DNA of 64,000 nt. It comes from Lactobacillus mulieris. GTDB lineage: Bacteria; Bacillota; Bacilli; Lactobacillales; Lactobacillaceae. Position numbers and translations under genes: made by a program. The notes under the pieces were generated by a model. It did not search any database. It saw only the letters and a program-made list of their open reading frames with translations, and was not told the DNA's origin. Below are positions 28,870 through 37,518 of this stretch, one piece after another (within the stretch, counting starts at the first letter, position 1; the number at the start of each line of letters is the position of its first letter). The stretch covers positions 46,956-110,955 of the forward strand of contig NZ_SDGL01000007.1 in the NCBI RefSeq assembly GCF_007095465.1. Direction: 5' to 3'.

Positions 28870-29060
28870 TTACTCTCCGATTACCATAACAGTACATTTT
28901 CTATTTCTATCTCTATTTTGATCCCAATCTACGAAATAGAGATATCCAACGGAACCAGTGTTCAATACTCCATCTTTAACTATAAAAGTTAAATTTCCAC
29001 CAAATAACGAACCACGAATATGAGCATCACCATTTAATATTGTCTCTGGATAACGATAAT
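28870..29060 (-). pseudogene. C-terminal fragment of an unknown protein, cut by the IS3 fragment
   Basis: An open minus-strand frame gives a fragment of about 62 residues with ILNGDAHIRGSLFGGNLTF and ending KCTVMVIGE. No start codon or ribosome-binding site is visible; the frame runs into the 3' end of the transposase fragment. Beta-rich, function unknown. Confidence 0.35.
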
Positions 29061-29461
29061 TAGTATTTTATCTTCTTACTCATTCTAGATGGACGTCCTT
29101 TCTGTTTAGGCAGAAGACCAGCAATTCCTTCATGTTTGAACTTTTTCACCCACGAAAAAACTTTAGAAGAATGAATGTTAAACTTGGTAGCTACTGGAAG
29201 TTCTCCTAAATTTGGATTATTCAAGTAGTAGCGTACCACATCTATCTTAAAATCTGGCGAATAAACTCTTTTAGAATGCTTAACCTGAAGAGAACTTAAA
29301 CCATTTTGTTCAGCTTGATGAATCCATTTGCGAATAATAGATATATTAATCTTATATTTCTTCGATAATCCATTCATCGAATCATGATTTTCTAAATATT
29401 CTGAAACAACTTTAACTTTAAAATCAAAAGAATATTTTGACACAAAAAACCTCACAATCAT
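29060..29461 (-). pseudogene. IS3-family (IS150 group) OrfA transposase, truncated
   Basis: 133 residues with two helix-turn-helix units of the insJ/OrfA kind (GLSKKYKINISIIRKWIHQ and KFNIHSSKVFSWVKKF), ending soon after KGRPSRMSKK. Full-length relatives carry a further leucine-zipper region and a frameshifted OrfB; both are missing here. It lies next to the yhf operon. Confidence 0.8.
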
Positions 29462-29488
29462 TAGACTTTATGTCTAACAATTATGAGG
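29450..29488. repeat. Inverted repeat at the IS3 end
   Basis: CCTCACAATCATTAGAC (29450-29466) and GTCTAACAATTATGAGG (29472-29488) form an imperfect 17-bp hairpin (14 matches) upstream of the OrfA start. It is probably the IS tip plus a hairpin that blocks incoming transcription. Confidence 0.5.
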
Positions 29489-29579
29489 CACTTCACATTA
29501 GGATATTGGAATTTTACCTTTTTAAAAATCTTATTCAAAACTATCTTTTACCTTACTAGGAAGAGGATTTTTATTAACA

Positions 29580-30806
29580 TTATGATATTTTTGAACCACC
29601 ATTTATTCTATTTAAGAAACTATTACCATTTTCTAGCTTTTCTACTCCAAAGAAGTCTGCTCCAGTAGCACCTACATCAGAAAGTGTTAAGCGTTCGCCA
29701 ACATATTTGTGAAATACATTTTCTTTATAAATAAGTAAAGGTACTTTTTCTCTAGTGTGTTGTGAATGACCTATTGTTGGATCATCTCCATGATCAGCCA
29801 TAATGATTAAGATATCTTCACCGGTAAACTCCTTTTCTGCTTTCAACAAACAACGATCGACTGTTTCAAGAACTTTAGTATATGTTTCTGTATCTTGTGA
29901 ATGCCCAGCTAAATCTGTTTCCTGAATATTCATAAAAATAAGACCATCTTTTATATCATTTGCTTGTTCAATAAATCTATCAAATAAATAATTAGTATCA
30001 ACACCTGGAAAACGTCTTTGTGTATTACATCTGATAATATCCGAAGCTTTACCTATTAATGCAACATCAATATCATGTTTTATTAAAATACTCGATAATT
30101 GTACGTTAGGATTTATCCCATAGCCCAAATGAACAACATGATAATCTTTTTTATAGACCCCTGATTCAGGGGCTGAAATTCCTACATATTTACCATTCTT
30201 AATATGACGGGCATTTAAAATATCTTGAATCTTTACATCTCTTCCTCCAAAAGCTATAACTCTTGAAACTTTTACTACTTTTCTTACGGACTCTCCTAAT
30301 CTTGTGATTTCAGAAAAAGGCATTTTATCTAAAGTTGCAGTAATATTATAAACTTGTCCTGGATCAGCTTCTAAATTATCTGCTACGGTTGCTGAATCAT
30401 TTACAACCAATATTTGTAATCCTAATTCTCCATATCTTTCAACTTTAAATTTATCTTTTTTTAACTGAGCTTCCACCTGATCTATAACTTCATTAAAAGG
30501 TTGCAATAAAGGTAGTGGAGGTTTCGACCCCATTATTTCTTGATGTCCTAAATAAGAATCAGCACCCTGATGTATTAGGTTTGCAGTACCCCAATTGGCA
30601 TCTGGTGAAAAAAGATGATGCCCTCGCTCTACTCCAATTGCATTCATTAGGCCTAGTCTTTCAAGGTTAGGAATATCAATATTGGGCTCTGCTTTTACTA
30701 TATTTAATGCTGTATTCGCACCTACATCATTAGGTCGAACTTGAGCAACGTCTTTCATTGCTCCAACTCCAACCCCATCTAAAACAATTATTCCAAATTT
30801 GCTCAT
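29580..30806 (-). CDS. yhfW: YhfW, phosphopentomutase-like metalloenzyme
   Basis: A 408-residue protein of the alkaline-phosphatase/phosphoglycerate-mutase superfamily, close to DeoB in layout: LDGVGVGAM at the N terminus, ETDLAGHSQDTE, and ADHGDDPTIGHSQHTREKVP near the C terminus supply the metal ligands. The DeoB active-site TGHWE reads LGHQE here (86-90), so the phospho-threonine is absent and the reaction is open. Last gene of the yhf operon; it overlaps yhfX by one base. Confidence 0.85.
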   Translation of the reverse strand: MSKFGIIVLDGVGVGAMKDVAQVRPNDVGANTALNIVKAEPNIDIPNLERLGLMNAIGVERGHHLFSPDANWGTANLIHQGADSYLGHQEIMGSKPPLPLLQPFNEVIDQVEAQLKKDKFKVERYGELGLQILVVNDSATVADNLEADPGQVYNITATLDKMPFSEITRLGESVRKVVKVSRVIAFGGRDVKIQDILNARHIKNGKYVGISAPESGVYKKDYHVVHLGYGINPNVQLSSILIKHDIDVALIGKASDIIRCNTQRRFPGVDTNYLFDRFIEQANDIKDGLIFMNIQETDLAGHSQDTETYTKVLETVDRCLLKAEKEFTGEDILIIMADHGDDPTIGHSQHTREKVPLLIYKENVFHKYVGERLTLSDVGATGADFFGVEKLENGNSFLNRINGGSKIS

Positions 30807-31972
30807 TATTTCATCCCCTCTGGTAAAGGTCTACCTTGACTATCAAAAATCCCTATTAAATTTGGTTTACCAGATGTAATTCCATCAACTAATGCAACTG
30901 AACTTCTTGTAACAAAGATTTGTGTCCTAAATGCTGTAATAACAGTAGACCCTTCCTTAAATGGTTGATTCAATTCCAAATAGTAATCAATACTTTCATC
31001 ATCGAATGGTAAAACACTGGCTGTCTTTTCTTTGTCATTTTCAAATACTAATGCGTTTTTCAAATGTCCCCGTCTATAAAATCCTCCTGCATAAAAGTAA
31101 GAATGTTTTTTAAAATTGTGTGATATTTCGCTAACATAGCAATAAGCAGGAATTTCAGGTTCCTTGTTGAAAGCGTGCATAGGGGTAGTCCCTGTAAGTC
31201 CATGACCTGGTTCTCCTTCAGTTCCACCTAATTTTTTAATAAGTGGAATTGAATCACAACAAGTTGCTGAAGGGAGGCTAAGAACATTCATTGGATAGTT
31301 ATGCTTCTTAAATATTAATTTAACGTCATTTACAGTTTTTAAACTAGAAGTTGGCTCTATTTTATTAACTTTATGATTATAGAGTAATGCAGGAAATACA
31401 GTAATTCCTGACAGCTGAATGTATTTTAAAGAAACAATTTCATCAAAATTATTATCTAATTCTTTTAATGTTAAGCCTCCAACTTGACCAGGATATAGTT
31501 CATCGTTTTCACCTATAACCTTTAAAAGGACTTTTTGAATAATCCCTAATTTTCTAGCGACATCATTTATATATTTAAGATTAGAAATTGAATATACAGT
31601 TACATACTTAGTCCCATAATTTAAAATCTTTTCAACTAATAATCTTGGGCATTGAACCAAATTGCCCACGTTGCCAATATGTAGATGATTTTCCATATAC
31701 ATTTCAGCTTCTCTAAAATCAACTGCTACAGAATAAGGAATACCAGCTTCTTCTATAGTTTTAGCAATTACAGGATTTCTTCCTAATTGCTTAGTCATAT
31801 ACAGCAATTCGATATTATTTTTTTTAGCAACATTAACAATCTTTTTAGTATTATTTTTTAGTGCTTCTAAATCAATTACATAAGTATCAGGTAGAATTTG
31901 GCCAGTTTTATGTAAGTTTACGGCCACAGAAATCAAAGAAGGATTGTATTGTTCTAATGAACTTAAAAACAT
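30806..31972 (-). CDS. yhfX: YhfX, PLP-dependent alanine-racemase-fold protein
   Basis: A 388-residue fold-type III PLP enzyme. Likely PLP-lysine Lys61 in YMTKQLGRNP; LSLPSATCCDSIPLI and EGEPGHGLTGTTPMHAF are conserved stretches of the YhfX family. Length equals that of E. coli YhfX (about 387). The reaction is unknown; it would act on an amino-acid-like intermediate. It abuts yhfS. Confidence 0.85.
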   Translation of the reverse strand: MFLSSLEQYNPSLISVAVNLHKTGQILPDTYVIDLEALKNNTKKIVNVAKKNNIELLYMTKQLGRNPVIAKTIEEAGIPYSVAVDFREAEMYMENHLHIGNVGNLVQCPRLLVEKILNYGTKYVTVYSISNLKYINDVARKLGIIQKVLLKVIGENDELYPGQVGGLTLKELDNNFDEIVSLKYIQLSGITVFPALLYNHKVNKIEPTSSLKTVNDVKLIFKKHNYPMNVLSLPSATCCDSIPLIKKLGGTEGEPGHGLTGTTPMHAFNKEPEIPAYCYVSEISHNFKKHSYFYAGGFYRRGHLKNALVFENDKEKTASVLPFDDESIDYYLELNQPFKEGSTVITAFRTQIFVTRSSVALVDGITSGKPNLIGIFDSQGRPLPEGMK

Positions 31973-33070
31973 TTATATCACCTCTTTAATACTTTGCTTA
32001 AGAATTCTAATTATAGTATCAGGGCCTGTTCTGTAAGGATTTATCCTAATAGTTGTATTAAGTAAGTCTGCATCAAATTCCTTAAAGGTGCCGGAAACAC
32101 GATAAATCATTGGTACAATTTCATATTTGGATTCAGCTCCAATAGGATTAGGGGCTGCTCCATATTTAACAACATGCTTTAATAATTTTTGTGCAATGGG
32201 ATGTTCAAACTCAACTAGTAAAACTTTAGATTGTGCATTTGCAATATAAGCTTTTTTCACATATGGGACTTCACCATTATTAAGTCTTTTTTTTAATTCA
32301 ACTACCACTTTAGCTTGATTAGCTAAAGCAACAGGAGCATACACCAAACCTCTTAAGACATCCAAAGCTTCATGTCCCTGAACTTGTGACCCACCTGAGT
32401 AGTTTTCCTTTCTGATTATTTCAATATATTTTCTTTTACCTACAATGCATCCAACACCTTCCGGACCTAATAATTTGAATGTAGAAAAGCAACTCAAATC
32501 AGCTCCTAATTCAACCCCAATCTTTGGGACTTTCATTACAGCATAATTATCATCAGTTATGATAGGTACATCATGATACTTACTTTTTAATGCACTAATA
32601 ACTTCGGCCATTGAATAACTGTCATCTGGTTTTTGCCTAGTGAATTGTATTAAGATAGCCTGTATGTTTTCTGGAAGCTTTTCCGTTTTTAGTTCGTTAA
32701 AATTTACACTTAAAGTCTCTATTCCCAACATATCAAATGAAACTTTGGTTGTTGGATAAATGGGCGCTTTATGAATTAATATCTTTTCCCCAGAATTTAT
32801 TACAACATGCAATGCACTTCTAATTGCACCAGTTCCAGAGCCTCTGACTAAAATGGCATCTTCTGTGCCAAAAAAAGATGCTATGCTTTTTTCAGCTTTT
32901 CGTGTGGTTAATGGCTCATTAAAGTCCGGTACTACACCTAAATCACCTCTAGTAATTATCTCTTTGCCTGAGAATTCTTTCGTCAAACAATCTACTAATT
33001 TCCACTGTTTTTTTAAAGCATCACCAGGAGAAATACTTTCTAATGGATAAGTTTTAAATTTTTTAATCAT
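31973..33070 (-). CDS. yhfS: YhfS, PLP-dependent aminotransferase-like enzyme
   Basis: A 365-residue fold-type I PLP enzyme. Seen: GSGTGAIRSAL (phosphate-binding region), TDDNYAVMK with the PLP aspartate (about 173-174), and the Schiff-base Lys199 in STFKLLGPEG. YSGGSQVQG and IANAQSKVLLVEF are typical of YhfS. The ATG at 33070 is chosen (GGAGAAGG upstream, N terminus then matches E. coli YhfS) over a longer reading from 33133. It overlaps php by 8 bp. Confidence 0.87.
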   Translation of the reverse strand: MIKKFKTYPLESISPGDALKKQWKLVDCLTKEFSGKEIITRGDLGVVPDFNEPLTTRKAEKSIASFFGTEDAILVRGSGTGAIRSALHVVINSGEKILIHKAPIYPTTKVSFDMLGIETLSVNFNELKTEKLPENIQAILIQFTRQKPDDSYSMAEVISALKSKYHDVPIITDDNYAVMKVPKIGVELGADLSCFSTFKLLGPEGVGCIVGKRKYIEIIRKENYSGGSQVQGHEALDVLRGLVYAPVALANQAKVVVELKKRLNNGEVPYVKKAYIANAQSKVLLVEFEHPIAQKLLKHVVKYGAAPNPIGAESKYEIVPMIYRVSGTFKEFDADLLNTTIRINPYRTGPDTIIRILKQSIKEVI

Positions 33071-33959
33071 TCCAGTTACCTTCTCCATAAATCCTTTGAG
33101 GATTTTCAATAAGCATCTTATGAATAAAAGCATCTGAAACCCCGGATTTTCTTAGCATAGGAACAAAAGTATCCAATAAGTATGCATATCCATTACCACC
33201 ATTTGCTTTTAAATGTGATTTTCGAGTAATATCCATAGACATTACAACTTGGTCAACATAACCAGCTTTTTCAATTGCTTTAATAATATTTACACGGGTC
33301 TGATCTGGCATATAATTATTTTTACCAATAGTATCAATTTCAACATTAATACCTGTTTTAAGCATATCTAATATATATTGTGGGTCTCCAGTTAAATCAA
33401 CATGTCCAATAATTATTTTGGGCAAATAAGCCTTTTCCCTTTCAAAGAATCTAACTTGTTCATGACCTAAAGTACCTATTGAAGTATGGGTCATTATTGG
33501 AGTATGGGTTTCTTTACTTGCAATTACTGATGCTTTAAAAACTTTTTCTTCTTGTTCAGTCCATTTGTTTTTTGACGTTGCTATTTCCCCAATTACACCT
33601 GCCTTGATATCTGTTCCTTTTATTCCTACTTCAATATCATTAATCATCATTTCCACTAATTGTGTAACAGATAATCTATAAACTTCAATTGGAAGGAAGG
33701 CGGATTGATACCAGCCAGTTGTTTGGACTATATTAATCCCTGTCTTTTTAGCAACATCTTCTGCGTACGCAACATTTCTACCTATTCCTCTACAAGTGGC
33801 TTCGATTACATTTCTAACTCCTTTTGCATATAAATCCTTAAATTCTTCAATAATTAAATCTTTTGAATCTAACAGCGTATCTTCATTTTCAATAACCTCA
33901 GAGCGGTCAATTGGTATATGTTCATGTGCATAAACTATGCCTGGTACTAATTTACTCAT
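33063..33959 (-). CDS. php: Php/YhfV, phosphotriesterase homology protein
   Basis: A 298-residue amidohydrolase-superfamily protein. The metal ligands known for E. coli Php fall at identical positions: His12 and His14 (YAHEHIP), Glu125 (GVIGEIA, replacing the carbamylated lysine of phosphotriesterase), His158 (MTHTS), His186 (IIGHVDLT) and Asp243 (MSMDITRKS). The hydrolysed bond is unknown; lactones or phosphoesters are candidates. Confidence 0.92.
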   Translation of the reverse strand: MSKLVPGIVYAHEHIPIDRSEVIENEDTLLDSKDLIIEEFKDLYAKGVRNVIEATCRGIGRNVAYAEDVAKKTGINIVQTTGWYQSAFLPIEVYRLSVTQLVEMMINDIEVGIKGTDIKAGVIGEIATSKNKWTEQEEKVFKASVIASKETHTPIMTHTSIGTLGHEQVRFFEREKAYLPKIIIGHVDLTGDPQYILDMLKTGINVEIDTIGKNNYMPDQTRVNIIKAIEKAGYVDQVVMSMDITRKSHLKANGGNGYAYLLDTFVPMLRKSGVSDAFIHKMLIENPQRIYGEGNWND

Positions 33960-33970
33960 TTTTTTCAGTC

Positions 33971-35260
33971 CTAAAAGAGTTGCATCACTCTTAAAATATT
34001 TAACAATAAACCAAATAAAATAGTTGCAACTGGTCCAACTGCCATATTAACAAGTGGCTTCGGAAGTTTTTTATTTAAAATCCAAATTCCAATAACCCAA
34101 AAGAATCCTAAATTTGGAGCCATTTTGTTGCAGGCTATAGCTGCTCCAATCAAAAGTGAAATAGATATAGTTTCAACCAATGAAGTACGAATATGTTCCC
34201 CCATATCTCTCAAACCAGGGAATTTATCCATCCCCTTAGCAGTTGCTCCTAATGCCTGAACTTCTATCCACATCCAAACTGCACCAGCAATAAAGGCAAC
34301 AATTGGTTGTCCTTTAAGAAGCAAGCCAAGTGCAAAAATTATTGTCGTACCTGCCATGCCATATACACCTGTAACAATAGCAGTTGAAAATACTAATGGG
34401 ATAAATCCAATCGCTCTAGCAAAAGTTGCAATTGCAGCTTCTCCAACTTGTCCTTTTACTAATAGTTGTTGAGGTAAAACATCAACAGCTAAAATCAATT
34501 CACTTGATGCTGCAGTAATTAAACCACCCATAAGTGATAACCAAATCCAGTTACTTTTAATTCTTTTTACTCTGTTTGAAAAAATATTTACAAGATTTGC
34601 ATTAGCACCCTGTTGTCCTTGTATCTTTGCAGCATAATAAATCATACAAATCATCGCTACTAACAAGGCCATACCAATTGCATTTAAAGTTATTTTGATA
34701 TTTTTACTAAAGACAAAAGTCCCAAACTTATTAATTAAAATATAAGTAGCAAATGTCCAAAGGAAAGTAATAATTCCTTTTTTGTAATTATGTTGACTTG
34801 CTACTGCAATTGCAGGAAATGCACAAAATGCTAATAGAATTGGACTACCAAGTAATGATAAAGCACCAAAGAAATTAAATGGAAGCATTGCGAATAACTT
34901 AACAATCCAAGATAAGCCCAGGAGTAAACCTGCACCATAAGCTGCACCTGCACCAAACGCAATTACTGACCCCCATTTATTATGTGGTGTCCAAGTCCCA
35001 AAAATATCACAGGCCAGCAAAACACTGTGTGCTACTAAAATTGTTGATCCAATTGATACTGGTATACCGAATCCAATAATTAAACCAAAACTAAGTCCAA
35101 ATGATGTTACGGCTAATTCCTTACGATTAATTTTATTTTCAAAATATTCAGGTAAAATGGGTCGAAGACCATCATTAAATACTGCTATCCCTTTATTTGC
35201 TAATACTGATCCTACCCCACCAACTAATGCGATAAGGATATAATTTATTATCGTAACCAT
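33971..35260 (-). CDS. yhfT: YhfT, predicted transporter
   Basis: A 429-residue membrane protein with about 11-12 helices, glycine-rich (AFGAGAAYGAGLLLGLSW), of the YhfT family (434 residues in E. coli). It has no known substrate and is presumably the uptake route for the yhf pathway. A 52-bp gap ahead of it holds a candidate operator and a -10 box, so it may have its own promoter. Confidence 0.83.
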   Translation of the reverse strand: MVTIINYILIALVGGVGSVLANKGIAVFNDGLRPILPEYFENKINRKELAVTSFGLSFGLIIGFGIPVSIGSTILVAHSVLLACDIFGTWTPHNKWGSVIAFGAGAAYGAGLLLGLSWIVKLFAMLPFNFFGALSLLGSPILLAFCAFPAIAVASQHNYKKGIITFLWTFATYILINKFGTFVFSKNIKITLNAIGMALLVAMICMIYYAAKIQGQQGANANLVNIFSNRVKRIKSNWIWLSLMGGLITAASSELILAVDVLPQQLLVKGQVGEAAIATFARAIGFIPLVFSTAIVTGVYGMAGTTIIFALGLLLKGQPIVAFIAGAVWMWIEVQALGATAKGMDKFPGLRDMGEHIRTSLVETISISLLIGAAIACNKMAPNLGFFWVIGIWILNKKLPKPLVNMAVGPVATILFGLLLNILRVMQLF

Positions 35261-35282
35261 ATTTATAAGCCCTTTCTTAAAT

Positions 35283-35317
35283 ATTCTAAATATTGAATAT
35301 TGAATTTAAAAATTATA
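35283..35317 (-). promoter_or_regulatory. Internal operator and -10 box ahead of yhfT
   Basis: A 23-bp site at 35283-35305 (starts ATTCTAAATA, ends ATATTGAAT) agrees at 19 of 23 positions with the site at the yhfZ promoter. A perfect TATAAT (35317-35312, minus strand) stands seven bases upstream, the same arrangement as at yhfZ. No clear -35 box. Confidence 0.55.
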
Positions 35318-35675
35318 AAGACAAAGCCTTTACAATCATAGGCAATACTCTATCCTTAGAATTAAAAGTAAATCCAAATGCAACTTTTCCTTCTTTTACC
35401 CCTTGTTCGATTTCTTTTTGAGACAATACATTAGTTGGGGATGCAACTGTCAAAGTTTTATCACTACCTAATAAAGCGGTTGCCATTGCCAAAGCTCCCC
35501 CAGCCCCCGTTTCACAAGCACCAATATAAAAATCAGCTTCATTATTTTGAATCGCCATTGCAGCATCAAGATCACTTAAGATTTTCACTTCAATATCTTT
35601 TTTACTTAGCAAGTTTAATAAATCCTTGTGTATCTCATCTTTACCCATTTGGCCACCAATTACGACTTTAATCAT
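35313..35675 (-). CDS. yhfU: YhfU (DUF2620 family)
   Basis: A 120-residue protein beginning MIKVVIGGQMGKDEI, with CETGAGGALAMATALLG and SPTNVLSQKEIEQGV; this is the YhfU/DUF2620 family (117 residues in E. coli). It has a Rossmann-like, EIIB-like look. Function unknown. The ATG at 35675 is chosen because GGAAGG lies 11 bases upstream; earlier ATGs overlap yhfY further. Confidence 0.82.
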   Translation of the reverse strand: MIKVVIGGQMGKDEIHKDLLNLLSKKDIEVKILSDLDAAMAIQNNEADFYIGACETGAGGALAMATALLGSDKTLTVASPTNVLSQKEIEQGVKEGKVAFGFTFNSKDRVLPMIVKALSL

Positions 35676-35676
35676 A

Positions 35677-36039
35677 TTAATCATTTCCTTCCGAAATAAC
35701 ATTTACTAAATGCATGATTACATACTGCTTTTCTGATTCATTTATTTTGTAAGGTACTCTATCTTGAATGGACTTCCAATATTTATTAGCTTTAGAAAAA
35801 CTCTTTTTATGAGTTATTTGTTGCCAAAGTTCTTCGGGCATTGTATCAACAGTTTCATTGTTTTTTGCTCTTTCAAAAACCATTAATAAGTGAATTAAAA
35901 GCATTTCAACTTTATATGGATTAGAATTTTTAAAATCTTTCTCTATCTCTTGAATAAACCGAATTCCTTTATCATCCGCCTTTTCTGCTTTTTTCAAAAC
36001 TTCAATTTTTTCTTTTGTCTCGGTTAGCAAACCTATCAT
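35677..36039 (-). CDS. yhfY: YhfY, single PRD-domain protein
   Basis: A 120-residue helical protein consistent with one PTS regulation domain: YKVEMLLIHLLMVFERAKN in the first half and YVIMHLVNVIS near the end. PRDs are normally controlled by HPr phosphorylation, so this may tie the operon to PTS state. The stop overlaps the yhfU start region. Confidence 0.72.
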   Translation of the reverse strand: MIGLLTETKEKIEVLKKAEKADDKGIRFIQEIEKDFKNSNPYKVEMLLIHLLMVFERAKNNETVDTMPEELWQQITHKKSFSKANKYWKSIQDRVPYKINESEKQYVIMHLVNVISEGND

Positions 36040-36049
36040 CCCCTTAAAC

Positions 36050-36967
36050 CTAATAAACTGGTAATACTTCTCCAGAAATAACTTTATTCTGTGTCAGTAC
36101 TAAGTGCTTAGTTGAGAGTGTCTTTCTTAGAATTGTTTTAACAAAGACATTATTTTGCTTTCCTACAATAGCAGCTTCAGAAGCTTCAACAGTTGCAACA
36201 TCAGATAATTCTTGATAGCTAACTGGATAATTTTGCTCAATAATTTCATCTTTATTCCAAATTGCATAATCTATGACACCATTAATAATATTCTTCACAA
36301 TTTGGTTATATGGCATTGGAACAAGATGAATTTTATGCTGCTCTAGAATGCTTTTAGTCAATAGGACATAATCAATCGAATTTTCATCGACTCCGATTTT
36401 GGCTCCATCCTTAATTTCAGGTTTTTTACCCTTTTTAAAAATTAAGACGTGAGTACTTACATAAGTTCCTTTGGGTAACTTTAAATATATTTCAAGATTT
36501 GGATTGTGTTTTACTAAATAATTAGCAGTCAATCCAGATGTAATAATAAAGTCACTTCTTCCCTCTTTAAGCCCTGATAAACGATGCTTGCTACCATTCA
36601 TATAAAAGAGATTTACAGGCATATCACTATTCAAAAAGGATTGATAAATAGCCGTAGCTAATCCTTCATATTTCTTTGTATATGGTAATGGCAAAGATCC
36701 GACAATATCCGAATTTTTTAAGTAAAGTAGTAATTTTTTATGATTTATCTTTTCAATATATGTACCTAAATGTCCTTTTGAAACTGTTAAAACAGCTCCT
36801 TCTTTTTTTAGAATATCTCTGGCAGTCTGCATAGTACCCAAAGATATACCAGCTTCTTTGCTTAATTCTTGAACTGTTGGCACCCTATCATGAGGCCTCA
36901 TTATGAAATATTTCTTTGCTAAAAACATCAAGGCTAGTCCCAACATTCTCATTTGTTGTGAGATCAC
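36050..36967 (-). CDS. yhfZ: YhfZ, GntR-like HTH regulator with ligand-binding domain
   Basis: A 305-residue regulator. The N-terminal winged helix (VPTVQELSKEAGISLGTMQ, about 24-45) is followed by a domain like a periplasmic binding protein (from about residue 70) that would sense the pathway compound. GTG start behind AAAGGAGG. First gene of the operon; the operator 20-42 bp upstream is the likely autoregulatory site. Confidence 0.83.
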   Translation of the reverse strand: MISQQMRMLGLALMFLAKKYFIMRPHDRVPTVQELSKEAGISLGTMQTARDILKKEGAVLTVSKGHLGTYIEKINHKKLLLYLKNSDIVGSLPLPYTKKYEGLATAIYQSFLNSDMPVNLFYMNGSKHRLSGLKEGRSDFIITSGLTANYLVKHNPNLEIYLKLPKGTYVSTHVLIFKKGKKPEIKDGAKIGVDENSIDYVLLTKSILEQHKIHLVPMPYNQIVKNIINGVIDYAIWNKDEIIEQNYPVSYQELSDVATVEASEAAIVGKQNNVFVKTILRKTLSTKHLVLTQNKVISGEVLPVY

Positions 36968-36986
36968 AAATAAGCCTCCTTTAAAT

Positions 36987-37009
36987 ATTCAAAATACCGT
37001 ATATTGAAT
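36987..37009. promoter_or_regulatory. Candidate YhfZ operator
   Basis: Inverted repeat with arms ATTCAAAATA and TATATTGAAT around CCG (nine of ten arm positions pair). It lies just downstream of the -10 box, and its near copy is ahead of yhfT. Confidence 0.6.
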
Positions 37010-37018
37010 ACGCTTACA
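37005..37018. promoter_or_regulatory. cre site at the yhf promoter
   Basis: On the minus strand TGTAAGCGTATTCA matches 13 of 14 positions of the CcpA consensus. It overlaps both the -10 box edge and the candidate YhfZ operator. Confidence 0.6.
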
Positions 37019-37046
37019 TTATCGTATAATTTAACTTAATTGTCAA
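37018..37046 (-). promoter_or_regulatory. yhf operon promoter
   Basis: Perfect -35 TTGACA (37046-37041), 17-bp spacer, -10 GATAAT (37023-37018) on the minus strand. Confidence 0.8.
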
Positions 37047-37198
37047 TCATAAAAATCCTACCTAAATTAAAAATAAAAAAGGCCTGATATGATAAGGTTT
37101 ACACGACCAGGATTATCAACACTTTTTAAGATAATTAAATAAAGTTTATATTTTCGTATATACAAGTCAATGCTTTCGATAAAACATATTATTATAGA

Positions 37199-37234
37199 AA
37201 AAAGAAGACAAACATTAGTCTGCCTTCTTTTTCT
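37199..37234. terminator. Imperfect terminator hairpin beside the IS3 remnant
   Basis: AAAAAGAAG near 37199 pairs with CTTCTTTTT near 37226, with mismatches in the upper stem. It shields the yhf promoter from the transposase fragment. Confidence 0.4.
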
Positions 37235-37290
37235 TCTCATGCCCTTGTGAGAACATGCAAAAAATCACTCTTCTTTACTATTATAGCATA

Positions 37291-37438
37291 CAATACTCAG
37301 CACTTTAAAACCAAAAGAGAACTAATTAAAGCTATGAATAAATGGATTAGGTATTATAATTGTGAAAGAATTCGGCATACATTAAAAGGCCTGACTCCGA
37401 TTGAATATCGAAATCAAGCCCTAAAGAAATATTGTTAG
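37291..37438 (+). pseudogene. IS3-family OrfB transposase, C-terminal remnant
   Basis: The last 49 codons read QHFKTKRELIKAMNKW and then NCERIRHTLKGLTPIEYR, the classic C-terminal end of IS3 OrfB (after the DDE glutamate). Upstream sequence is unrelated, so only the tail remains. It lies just outside the yhf promoter, opposite the OrfA fragment at the other end of the operon. Confidence 0.8.
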
Positions 37439-37518
37439 AAATTAACGTCCAGTTTCAGGGGTTAACTTCATTTTTATAGATTAAGTGTTTCAATGCAAAA
37501 ATAAAGAATGCCTTATTA

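Noticed and set aside
29580..31972. Plain annotation as phosphopentomutase plus alanine racemase
   Set aside because: The neighbourhood and motifs match YhfW and YhfX; the mutase threonine motif is altered, and no nucleoside-catabolism or cell-wall context is present.
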